Assembly (NCBI GenBank): GCA_035651955.1
Contig: DASRES010000074.1
Location: 1 to 33,557, forward strand
Length of the DNA stretch: 33,557 nucleotides
Direction of reading: 5' to 3'
From: Acidimicrobiia bacterium
GTDB lineage: Bacteria; Actinomycetota; Acidimicrobiia; IMCC26256; JAMXLJ01
The translations under genes were made by a program, and so were the position numbers. Below are positions 25,772 to 31,808 of the stretch, piece by piece. A model generated the notes under the pieces. That model had not been told where the DNA came from, did no database searches, and was given only the letters and a program-made list of their open reading frames with translations. Every line of letters begins with the position of its first letter. Position 1 is the first letter of the stretch.

Positions 25772-26910
25772 CAGTCCATGGCTCCCGGCGTCGGCGTCAG
25801 GTCGAGCCGGGCGTCATTGCCGACGCGCGTGACCGACGTGAGCTGCCATTGCGACGCATCGCCGATCGTCGCCGCTCCGGGCAGCGCGAACGCAGGACGC
25901 CCGCGATCGCCGATGACGACGGGTGCGACGTACGCGACGACGGCGTCGGCGAGCCCGGCCTCCAGGAACGACGCGTGGACGGTGGGGCCGCCTTCGACGA
26001 GGACCTGCAGCACGCCGAGCCCACCGAGCACCGCGAGGGTCCCGGCCAGGTCGACGCCGGCCCCGGCGGATGACGGTTCGACGAGCTCGACCTTGGCACC
26101 CGCGGCCCGCCAGGCGTCGACGGCGCGCGTGGGTGCGGCGTCGGTCGTGACGACGAGCGTCGGTGCGAGCGCGGTGTCGAACAGCGGACCGGTGGCCGGG
26201 ACCCGACCGCGCGCGTCGACCACGACACGCACCGGCGCGACGCGCGGCGGGTCGTCGACGTCGCGGACCGTCAGCGACGGCTCGTCCGCCAGCGCGGTCC
26301 CCGCGCCGACGAGCACGGCCTGGCTGTCGGCACGTAGCTCGTGCGCGTCGCGGCGGGCGTCCGGACCCGTGATCCAGCGTGACGTGCCATCGGCCGCGGC
26401 GACGCGCCCGTCGACGCTCGTTGCCGTCTTCAAGAGCGCATACGCGCGCCCCGTGCGGCGGTGGTGGAGGTACGCGGCCAACGACGCCCGGGCGTCGTGC
26501 GCGCCGGCACCGACGTCGACGGTGATCCCCGCGTCGCGCAGGACGGCGATCCCGCGTCCGGCGACGTTCGGGTCGGGGTCCTCGAGCGCGACGACGACAC
26601 GCGCCACCCCGGCATCGCGCACCGCGTCGACGCACGGCGGCGTGCGGCCGTGGTGCGAGCACGGCTCGAGCGTGGTGTAGAGCGTGGCGCCGCGGGCGCG
26701 CGCACCGGCGGCGCGCAAGGCGTGAATCTCGGCGTGAGGCCCGCCGGGCGGCGACGTCGCACCCTCACCGACGATCTCGTCACCGTGCGCGACGACGGCG
26801 CCGACCCACGGGTTCGGCGCGGTGTGGCGGCGGACGGAGCGGGCGAGGTCGACCGCGCGCGCCATGAGCCGGGCGTCGGTCTCGGGTCCTGCGTCCCCCG
26901 CTGCGGGCAC
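25771..26910 (-). CDS. ribD: Bifunctional riboflavin deaminase/reductase RibD
   Basis: A 379-residue fusion of pyrimidine deaminase and reductase, carrying out two consecutive steps of riboflavin synthesis after GTP cyclohydrolase II. The deaminase zinc site is HAE (59-61) and PCSHHGRTPPC (83-93). The reductase half (from about 145) shows LLKTATSVDGRVAAADGTSRWITGPDARRDAHELRA, NADPH-binding VVVDARGRVP, and LVEGGPTVHASFLEAGLADAVVAYVAPVVIG. The GTG at 26910 is chosen because a perfect GGAGGA lies five bases upstream and an FMN riboswitch precedes it; longer in-frame readings would run through the riboswitch itself. It is the first cistron of the rib operon. Confidence 0.95.
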   Translation of the reverse strand: MPAAGDAGPETDARLMARAVDLARSVRRHTAPNPWVGAVVAHGDEIVGEGATSPPGGPHAEIHALRAAGARARGATLYTTLEPCSHHGRTPPCVDAVRDAGVARVVVALEDPDPNVAGRGIAVLRDAGITVDVGAGAHDARASLAAYLHHRRTGRAYALLKTATSVDGRVAAADGTSRWITGPDARRDAHELRADSQAVLVGAGTALADEPSLTVRDVDDPPRVAPVRVVVDARGRVPATGPLFDTALAPTLVVTTDAAPTRAVDAWRAAGAKVELVEPSSAGAGVDLAGTLAVLGGLGVLQVLVEGGPTVHASFLEAGLADAVVAYVAPVVIGDRGRPAFALPGAATIGDASQWQLTSVTRVGNDARLDLTPTPGAMD

Positions 26911-26915
26911 TGGTT

Positions 26916-26979
26916 CCTCCCGACCCTGCGGGAAGGCGCGGGAACAGCGCGCAGTGGCCACGTGCGGCCACGTCTGCGC
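26916..26979 (-). promoter_or_regulatory. FMN riboswitch expression platform: SD-sequestering hairpin and upstream hairpin
   Basis: Between the aptamer and ribD two hairpins can form in the mRNA. The first is 26949-26954 with 26974-26979 plus an inner TGGCC/GGCCA stem. The second pairs CCTTCCCG (minus strand, 26936-26929) with CGGGAGG (26922-26916), which is the ribD Shine-Dalgarno. The aptamer's 3' strand GGGAGAGGGCGC could instead pair with GCGCCTTCCC and free the ribosome site. This is the usual logic of a translation-off switch. There is no U-run for termination. Confidence 0.65.
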
Positions 26980-27146
26980 CCTCTCCCATCCGGACTGTGA
27001 CCGTCGGCCCAGGACTTCGGCCGCCGCCGGTGCGGCGCCCGGCACCTGGTCGACCGCACGGCTGGCTGCCGTGGGCTCGCGGGCTCCCGCGACCAGTGTC
27101 GCGGCTACCGCCGGTCGGGACTTCCACCCAACCCCGAGGGCCGTTG
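26980..27146 (-). ncRNA. FMN riboswitch (RFN element)
   Basis: The minus strand reads GGGGTTGGGTGGAAGTCCCG, then ACCGGCGGT, a variable GC-rich arm, GGTCGACCAGGTGCCGG, CCGAAGTCCTGGGCCGACGGT and finally AGTCCGGATGGGAGAGGG. These are the conserved blocks of the RFN element around its six-helix junction. The P1 helix pairs GCCCTC near 27140 with GAGGGC near 26980. It binds flavin mononucleotide and lies in the 5' leader of ribD, so FMN should lower expression of the whole rib-hisG-csp transcript or at least of ribD translation. Boundaries are accurate to about ten bases. Confidence 0.95.
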
Positions 27147-27169
27147 CTCTTGTGTGATCTGGGATATCG

Positions 27170-27198
27170 AGGATACCGCCAGTGAACCTGACGGACAA
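27170..27198 (-). promoter_or_regulatory. Predicted sigma-A type promoter of the rib operon
   Basis: On the minus strand TTGTCC (27198-27193) and TATCCT (27175-27170) are separated by exactly 17 bases. Transcription from about base 27163 would begin some 15-20 bases before the riboswitch, an arrangement common for riboswitch genes. The match is good for so GC-rich a genome. Not experimentally known. Confidence 0.6.
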
Positions 27199-27299
27199 TC
27201 AGATACAGAGCGGTGAGACTCCGCCGGCGCGGTCTCGCGCCGAGCGAACGACCTGTCGTCACGCGCGCGATCGCGCGGGCGCGCGTCGCGATGGATCGC

Positions 27300-27328
27300 T
27301 TGTCACGCGCGACGCGCGTCATCACAAT
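27300..27328 (+). promoter_or_regulatory. Predicted promoter with a palindromic spacer upstream of the small membrane protein
   Basis: TTGTCA (27300-27305), a 17-base spacer and CACAAT (27323-27328) suggest a promoter about 100 bases before the ORF at 27434. The spacer holds the perfect dyad ACGCGCG-A-CGCGCGT (27305-27319); another ACGCGCG...CGCGCGT pair lies at 27261-27286. These may be repressor sites or may only reflect base composition. I see nothing else in 27199-27433 beyond these elements. Confidence 0.4.
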
Positions 27329-27433
27329 GACGAGGAAAAGACTCGGAGCTGACGGGACAGCGGCCTCCCGATCGGGTAACAAGGCACTCGCAACCCGTTC
27401 GGTGCACCGGAGCACGTCAGAGGAGTGATGGCG

Positions 27434-27820
27434 ATGTTGATTGCCGTCGCCGCGGGTGGTGTGTTCGTCGTCGTGGTTGCGGCGATGCTCGTCCTCTGGG
27501 CGCGCCGCCGCCCGGCGCTCGAGCAGATCGACCCGCAGTCGGTTGAGCTCGCGGCCGATCCCCCGTCGAGCCAGGTCCGGATCCTGCGCAGCCGCGAGGA
27601 GCTGGCCGAGGCGATCGAACGCGCGACGACGACCGAGCAGGCGCTCGCCGCCATGGCGTCGCGCCGCGCCGCGCGCTACACGCGCTTCGGCGGCTCGGCC
27701 ACGGGCGCGTCGAAGACCCCCGCGCTGGCCGACCACCCGGGCGTGACCCCCCTGCGCGGCATCGGCGACACGCCCGCGCCGCCCGTCCCGCCGACCGGCA
27801 CCGCCGACCCCGGGATCTGA
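27434..27820 (+). CDS. Small single-pass membrane protein of unknown function
   Basis: A 128-residue protein starting with one hydrophobic segment, LIAVAAGGVFVVVVAAMLVLW (2-22), followed by the basic ARRRP stop-transfer run, so the N-terminus is probably outside and the rest cytoplasmic. The soluble part has a short helical stretch (SREELAEAIERATTTEQALAAMASRRAARY) and a Pro/Thr-rich tail. No family is recognised. AGGAG lies eight bases before the ATG at 27434; an ATG at 27428 is too close to that site. It is divergent from the rib promoter and convergent with mogA. Codon use is as GC-rich as its neighbours. Confidence 0.65.
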   Translation: MLIAVAAGGVFVVVVAAMLVLWARRRPALEQIDPQSVELAADPPSSQVRILRSREELAEAIERATTTEQALAAMASRRAARYTRFGGSATGASKTPALADHPGVTPLRGIGDTPAPPVPPTGTADPGI

Positions 27821-27823
27821 CCG

Positions 27824-27843
27824 GCCGGGCCGTCCGGCCCGGC
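27824..27843. terminator. Bidirectional hairpin between convergent genes
   Basis: GCCGGGCC (27824-27831) and GGCCCGGC (27836-27843) form a perfect 8-bp stem with the loop GTCC. It starts three bases after the membrane protein stop and ends 11 bases before the mogA-like stop, so it can serve both strands. It has no U-tract, as is often the case in high-GC Actinobacteria. Confidence 0.65.
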
Positions 27844-27854
27844 ACGCGAGTGCG

Positions 27855-28340
27855 TTAGTGCGGGTGTCCGCCCGCCAGCAGGTCGAGCGCGTGCGGCACC
27901 GCGGGGAGCACGACGTCCAGGCACTCGAGCGCGCCGCGGCTCGACCCGGGCAGGTTGCACACGAGCGCGGCGCCGACGGTGCCGCACACGCCGCGCGACA
28001 GCATCCCGAACGGCTGCCCGGGACGGTTGCTCGCGGCGCGCATCGCTTCCGCGAAGCCCGGGACGTCGCGCTCGACGGCGGCCCGCGTGCCCTCGGGCGT
28101 CAGGTCGCGTGGGCCGAAGCCGGTCCCGCCCGTCGTGACGACCAGGCCCGCGAACCCGTCGGTCAGCTCCCGCAACGCGTCGCGCACGGACTCGACGCCG
28201 TCCGGGACCACACGGTGCTCGACGACGTCACAGCCCTCGGCACGCAGCCGGTCGACGAGCGCGCGTCCCGACTTGTCCTCCCGGGTCCCCGCGACCACGC
28301 CGTCCGAGACGGTCAGCACCTTCGCCGCGAACGTGCGCAC
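27855..28340 (-). CDS. Molybdopterin adenylyltransferase-like protein (MogA/MoaB family)
   Basis: A 161-residue MoCF-domain protein. MogA adenylylates molybdopterin before molybdate insertion; MoaB is its close relative, often trimeric or hexameric. AKVLTVSDGVVAGTREDKSGRALVDRL begins the Rossmann-like fold, GLVVTTGGTGFGPRDLTPEGTRAAVERDVPGFAEAMR is the signature TTGGTG...D.TPE region with the catalytic Asp, and RGVCGTVGAALVCNLPGSSRGALECLDVVLP completes it. The GTG at 28340 lies one base after the rpe stop (TGA-C-GTG). It is the last gene of the priA-def-fmt-rsmB-rpe run. No other molybdenum cofactor gene is nearby. MogA versus MoaB cannot be decided. Confidence 0.9.
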   Translation of the reverse strand: MRTFAAKVLTVSDGVVAGTREDKSGRALVDRLRAEGCDVVEHRVVPDGVESVRDALRELTDGFAGLVVTTGGTGFGPRDLTPEGTRAAVERDVPGFAEAMRAASNRPGQPFGMLSRGVCGTVGAALVCNLPGSSRGALECLDVVLPAVPHALDLLAGGHPH

Positions 28341-28341
28341 G

Positions 28342-29004
28342 TCAACCCGCGTCGGGCCACGCGGCGCGACGGATCTCGCGGGCCGAGGCACGGGGATCGT
28401 CAGCGTGGAAGATCGCGCTGCCCGCGACGAGGATGTCCGCCCCGGCGTCGGCGGCCTCACGCGCGGTGTGGACGCTGATCCCGCCGTCGATCTCGACCTC
28501 GACCGCGAGGTTGCGCGCGTCGATCTCGCGCCGCGCGGCGCGCACCTTGTCGAGCACTTCGGGGATGAAGGCCTGGCCGCCCCAGCCCGGGTGCACGCTC
28601 ATGACGAGGAGGATGTCGATCTCGTCGAGGTACGGGACGACCGCGTCGAACGCGGTCTCCGGGTTGAGGACCAGCCCGACCCGCATCCCGAGCGACCGCA
28701 TCCGGTCGAACAGGGGTCGGGGGTCGCCGAGCTCGACGTGCACGGTGCAGCTGTCGGCACCGGCCTCGGCGAAGTCGTCGAGGAGCACGCCCGGGTTGTC
28801 GATCATCAGGTGGCAGTCGAGATACAGGTCGGTGTCCTTGCGCAGCGACGCGACGACGGGCGGGCCGATCGTCAGGTTCGGCACGAAGTGACCGTCCATC
28901 ACGTCGACGTGGAGGAGGTCGGCCTCGTCGCGCACGCGCTCGACGTCCTCGGCCAGGCGGGCGAAGTCGGCGGACAGGATCGACGGCGCGAGCTTGCGGG
29001 TCAC
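28342..29004 (-). CDS. rpe: Ribulose-phosphate 3-epimerase Rpe
   Basis: A 220-residue TIM-barrel enzyme interconverting ribulose 5-phosphate and xylulose 5-phosphate in the pentose phosphate and Calvin cycles. The full motif set is visible: LAPSILSADFARLAEDV, LLHVDVMDGHFVPNLTIGPPVV (metal His and Asp), CHLMIDNP, SVHPGWGGQAFIPEVLDKV, VEIDGGIS and AGSAIFHADDP for phosphate binding. The GTG start overlaps the rsmB stop in GTGA (29001-29004). It competes with RibBA, encoded downstream in this window, for ribulose 5-phosphate, which may be why rpe sits near rib genes in this phylum. Confidence 0.96.
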   Translation of the reverse strand: MTRKLAPSILSADFARLAEDVERVRDEADLLHVDVMDGHFVPNLTIGPPVVASLRKDTDLYLDCHLMIDNPGVLLDDFAEAGADSCTVHVELGDPRPLFDRMRSLGMRVGLVLNPETAFDAVVPYLDEIDILLVMSVHPGWGGQAFIPEVLDKVRAARREIDARNLAVEVEIDGGISVHTAREAADAGADILVAGSAIFHADDPRASAREIRRAAWPDAG

Positions 29005-30326
29005 GAACCCGACCCTACCGATCGCAGCGTGAGCACGAACATCCCGTCGGTCCCGGCGTCCTGCGGGAGCAGGAGCGCGCCGCGGCCGCACGGTCGCCAC
29101 GGTCCGCCGGGCGGAGCTGTCGGCTCGAGGCCGGGCGCGTTCCGCCGCAACCACTCGTCGACGTCGACGGTCTCCGCGCGCGTCACCGTGCACACCGAGT
29201 AGACGAGCACGCCGCCGGGCCGGACGCGCGTCGCCGCGTGCCCGACGAGCTCACGCTGCAGCGTGGCGAGGGCGTCGACGTCGGCGGGCCGGACCCGCCA
29301 GCGCGCCTCCGGACGGCGGCGCAGGACGCCGAGCCCGCTGCACGGGGCGTCGACGAGCACCCGGTCGAAGCGCGTGCGGGGTGCGAACGGCAGCGCGCGC
29401 CCGTCGGCCGTCACGCTGCGGACCCGGCGCAGTCCGAGGCGGCGGGTGGCGGTCCGGACGAGTTGCGTCCGGCGGGGGTTCGCGTCGAGCGCGACCACGA
29501 GGCCGTCGTCGCCGATGCGCTCGCCGAGCGCGGTCGCCTTTCCGCCGGGCGCGGACCCGACCTCGAGCACGTGCTCGCCGGGTCCTGCGCCCACGAGCGC
29601 GGCGACCGCCTGGCTCGCCTGGTCCTGCGGCGTCGCTCGACCTTCGACGACGGCGGGGAGCGCGCCGGGGTCGCCGATCCCCCGCACGACGAGCGCGTCG
29701 TGGACGAGCGCGCCGCGCGACACGTCGGCGCCCGCGGACAGCAGCTCGCGCGTCAGCGCGTCGGGTGTCGTCCAGACCGGGTTCGGCCGCAGCGTCAGGG
29801 CGGGGACGTCGTTGTCGGCGGCGAGCAGCGCGAGCGCGTCGTCGCGCCCGAGGTCGTCGACGAGGCGGGCGACGATCCAGTCCGGGTGCGAGGTGCGGAT
29901 GCCGACGGACGTGACGTCGTCGCCCTCCGGCCACGGCCACGGGGGCCCGAGCGTGGCGACCGTCCGGAGCACGCCGTTCACGAACCCGCGGGCGCGCGGT
30001 GCCCGACGCGCGCAGGCGTCGACCGTCGCGGACACCGCCGCGTGCGCCGGCACGCCGTCGACGAGCTGGGCGGCGCCCATCCGCAGCGCGGCGCGCACCG
30101 GCGCGTCGAGGGTCTCGACGGCCCGCGTGAGGGCGATGCCGAGCAGGTGGTCGAGGGCCCGCAGGCGCCGCACCGTCCCGTAGACGAGCGACGTCGCGAA
30201 CGCGCGGTCTCGGGCCGCCAGCCGCGTGTCGCGCAACATCGCGGGCAGGAGCAGGTTGGCGTACGCGCCGTCCTCGATCCGCACGAGCGCGTCGAGGGCG
30301 ACGTCGCGCGCAGAGCGAGACGTCAC
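29001..30326 (-). CDS. rsmB: 16S rRNA (cytosine-C5)-methyltransferase RsmB
   Basis: RsmB/Fmu, 441 residues, methylates C967 (E. coli numbering) of 16S rRNA. An N-terminal NusB-like helical domain (about 1-130, SRSARDVALDALVRIEDGAYANLLLP...RGFVNGVLRTV) leads to the methyltransferase core with the SAM loop VLEVGSAPGGKATALGE, motif IV VDAPCSGLGVLRRRPEARWR, and motif VI YSVCTVTRAETVDVDEWL carrying the catalytic cysteine. The SAM loop is slightly off the usual D(L/M)CAAPGGKT. The GTG at 30326 overlaps the fmt stop in GTGA; an upstream in-frame GTG would lie inside fmt. The stop overlaps rpe. Confidence 0.94.
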   Translation of the reverse strand: MTSRSARDVALDALVRIEDGAYANLLLPAMLRDTRLAARDRAFATSLVYGTVRRLRALDHLLGIALTRAVETLDAPVRAALRMGAAQLVDGVPAHAAVSATVDACARRAPRARGFVNGVLRTVATLGPPWPWPEGDDVTSVGIRTSHPDWIVARLVDDLGRDDALALLAADNDVPALTLRPNPVWTTPDALTRELLSAGADVSRGALVHDALVVRGIGDPGALPAVVEGRATPQDQASQAVAALVGAGPGEHVLEVGSAPGGKATALGERIGDDGLVVALDANPRRTQLVRTATRRLGLRRVRSVTADGRALPFAPRTRFDRVLVDAPCSGLGVLRRRPEARWRVRPADVDALATLQRELVGHAATRVRPGGVLVYSVCTVTRAETVDVDEWLRRNAPGLEPTAPPGGPWRPCGRGALLLPQDAGTDGMFVLTLRSVGSGS

Positions 30327-31222
30327 GTCACGGCGATCGGGCCGTCGACGCGACGTCCCGCGAGCCACGCGCGCGCGGGCATCGGGCGACGCCCTTCGGG
30401 CTGCACCTCCTCGAGCACGAGCGCACCCGCGGGCGTGACGATCGCGTCACGCGCGAGCGAGCCGACCGGCGCGTCGACCGGCTCGTCGGCGACGTGCGCG
30501 CGCAGCACCTTGACCCGCGTGCGCTCCATGGTGCACCACGCACCCGGGCGAGGGTTGCCGGCTCGGACGACACGGGCGAGCTCGTCGGCCGGCCGCCGGG
30601 GGTCGAGGTGGAACTCGTCGACGGTGAGCTTGTCGGCGTACGTCGGCTCGCCGGTCTGCTCCACGGGCGTCGTCGTGGGCACGGCGGGGAGCGTGGCGAC
30701 GAGCAGGTCCGTGCCGAGCTGGACGAGCCGCGTGCGCAGCTCGCCGGCCGTCTCCTCGCGCCCGATCGCCGTGGCGCGGCGCGCGTACACCGGGCCGGTG
30801 TCGAGCCCGGCCTCGATCCGCATGATGCAGACGCCCGTCTCGTCGTCGCCCGCGAGGATGGCGCGCTCGACCGGCGCCGCACCTCGCCATCGCGGCAGCA
30901 GCGAGAAGTGCACGTTGACGAAGCCGTTCGGAAGCGCGTCGAGCAGGCGCGTCGGGAGCAGCTGTCCGAACGCGACGACCACACCGAGCGTGGCGCCGGT
31001 CGCCGCGACCTCGTCGACCACCTCCCCGGCCTTGGCCGGCGTCCGCACGTCGAGCCCGAGCTCCCGCGCGGCGACGCTGACGGGGCTCGGCTCGTCGCCG
31101 CCGCGACGACTGCGACGGCGGTCGGGCTGCGTGACGACGAGCGCGATCTCGTGTCCGTGTGCGTGGAGTGCCCGCAGCGGCGGGACCGCGTCGGCCGGCG
31201 TGCCGAGGAACACGACGCGCAC
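30323..31222 (-). CDS. fmt: Methionyl-tRNA formyltransferase Fmt
   Basis: A 299-residue formyltransferase that adds the formyl group from 10-formyl-THF to Met-tRNA(fMet). VVFLGTPADAVPPLRAL is the N-terminal Rossmann start. SLLPRWRGAAP (107-117) is the diagnostic loop, and the catalytic triad is Asn103, His105 (VNVHFSLLP) and Asp141 (LDTGPV). The C-terminal OB domain (AWCTMERTRVKVLRAHV...AIVTPAGALVLEEVQPEGRRPMPARAWLAG) binds the tRNA. It begins with a GTG 24 bases after def and overlaps rsmB. Confidence 0.96.
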   Translation of the reverse strand: MRVVFLGTPADAVPPLRALHAHGHEIALVVTQPDRRRSRRGGDEPSPVSVAARELGLDVRTPAKAGEVVDEVAATGATLGVVVAFGQLLPTRLLDALPNGFVNVHFSLLPRWRGAAPVERAILAGDDETGVCIMRIEAGLDTGPVYARRATAIGREETAGELRTRLVQLGTDLLVATLPAVPTTTPVEQTGEPTYADKLTVDEFHLDPRRPADELARVVRAGNPRPGAWCTMERTRVKVLRAHVADEPVDAPVGSLARDAIVTPAGALVLEEVQPEGRRPMPARAWLAGRRVDGPIAVT

Positions 31223-31246
31223 GGTGAGCCGCCCGCGTCCTCGCGG

Positions 31247-31774
31247 CTAGAGACCCGGCGTGCCGTTGTGGCGCGCCGGCGCCTCGCCGAGCAGCTCGCG
31301 CTCGCGCATCGTGCGGAGCGCCTGCTTGCGCACGTCGGGCTCGAGGCGGTCGAGCATCAGGACGCCGTCGAGATGGTCGAGCTCGTGCTGCATGACACGC
31401 CCGAGGTAGTCGTCCGCCTCGAACGTCTTCTCGTTGCCTTCGAGGTCGAGACCGCGAACGGTGACGACGCGCGGACGGACGACCTCGAACGCGTAGCCGG
31501 GGATCGAGAGACAGCCCTCCTCGAACTCCCACTCGCCGGTGCTCTCGACGATCTCGGGGTTGATGAGGACCTCGGGACCCTCGCCGACGTCGTAGGTGAA
31601 CAGCCGCCGCTGGACGCCGACCTGCGGCGCGGCCAGCCCCACGCCCGACGCGTCGTACATCGTCTCGTACATCGTGTCGACGAGCCGCGCGAGCGCGCCG
31701 TCGATCTCCTCGACCTCGCGCGAGCGCTGCTTCAGCACGGGATCGCCGAACTTCCGGATGGTGTACGTCGCCAC
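31247..31774 (-). CDS. def: Peptide deformylase Def
   Basis: A 175-residue metallo-deformylase removing the formyl group from nascent proteins, the partner step to Fmt. All three motifs are intact: GVGLAAPQVG (44-53), EGCLS (86-90, metal Cys88) and QHELDH (129-134, His130, catalytic Glu131 and His134). The length and spacing are those of type I/III actinobacterial enzymes. The GTG start at 31774 is followed by ATYTIRKFGDPVLKQRS, the normal N-terminus. It lies 34 bases after the priA stop. Confidence 0.97.
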   Translation of the reverse strand: MATYTIRKFGDPVLKQRSREVEEIDGALARLVDTMYETMYDASGVGLAAPQVGVQRRLFTYDVGEGPEVLINPEIVESTGEWEFEEGCLSIPGYAFEVVRPRVVTVRGLDLEGNEKTFEADDYLGRVMQHELDHLDGVLMLDRLEPDVRKQALRTMRERELLGEAPARHNGTPGL

Positions 31775-31808
31775 GAGCTCAGGGTACCAGCGGCCTCGCG
31801 CGTGCCCG

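Noticed and set aside
23399-26680. A plus-strand open frame of 1093 codons antisense to ribH, ribBA, ribE and ribD
   Set aside because: Same explanation: the sense strand holds intact riboflavin enzymes, and the antisense product has no motif.
27213-27428. A 71-codon plus-strand frame in the gap before the small membrane protein
   Set aside because: No ribosome binding site, no family, Arg/Ala composition typical of noise, and it overlaps the predicted promoter elements.
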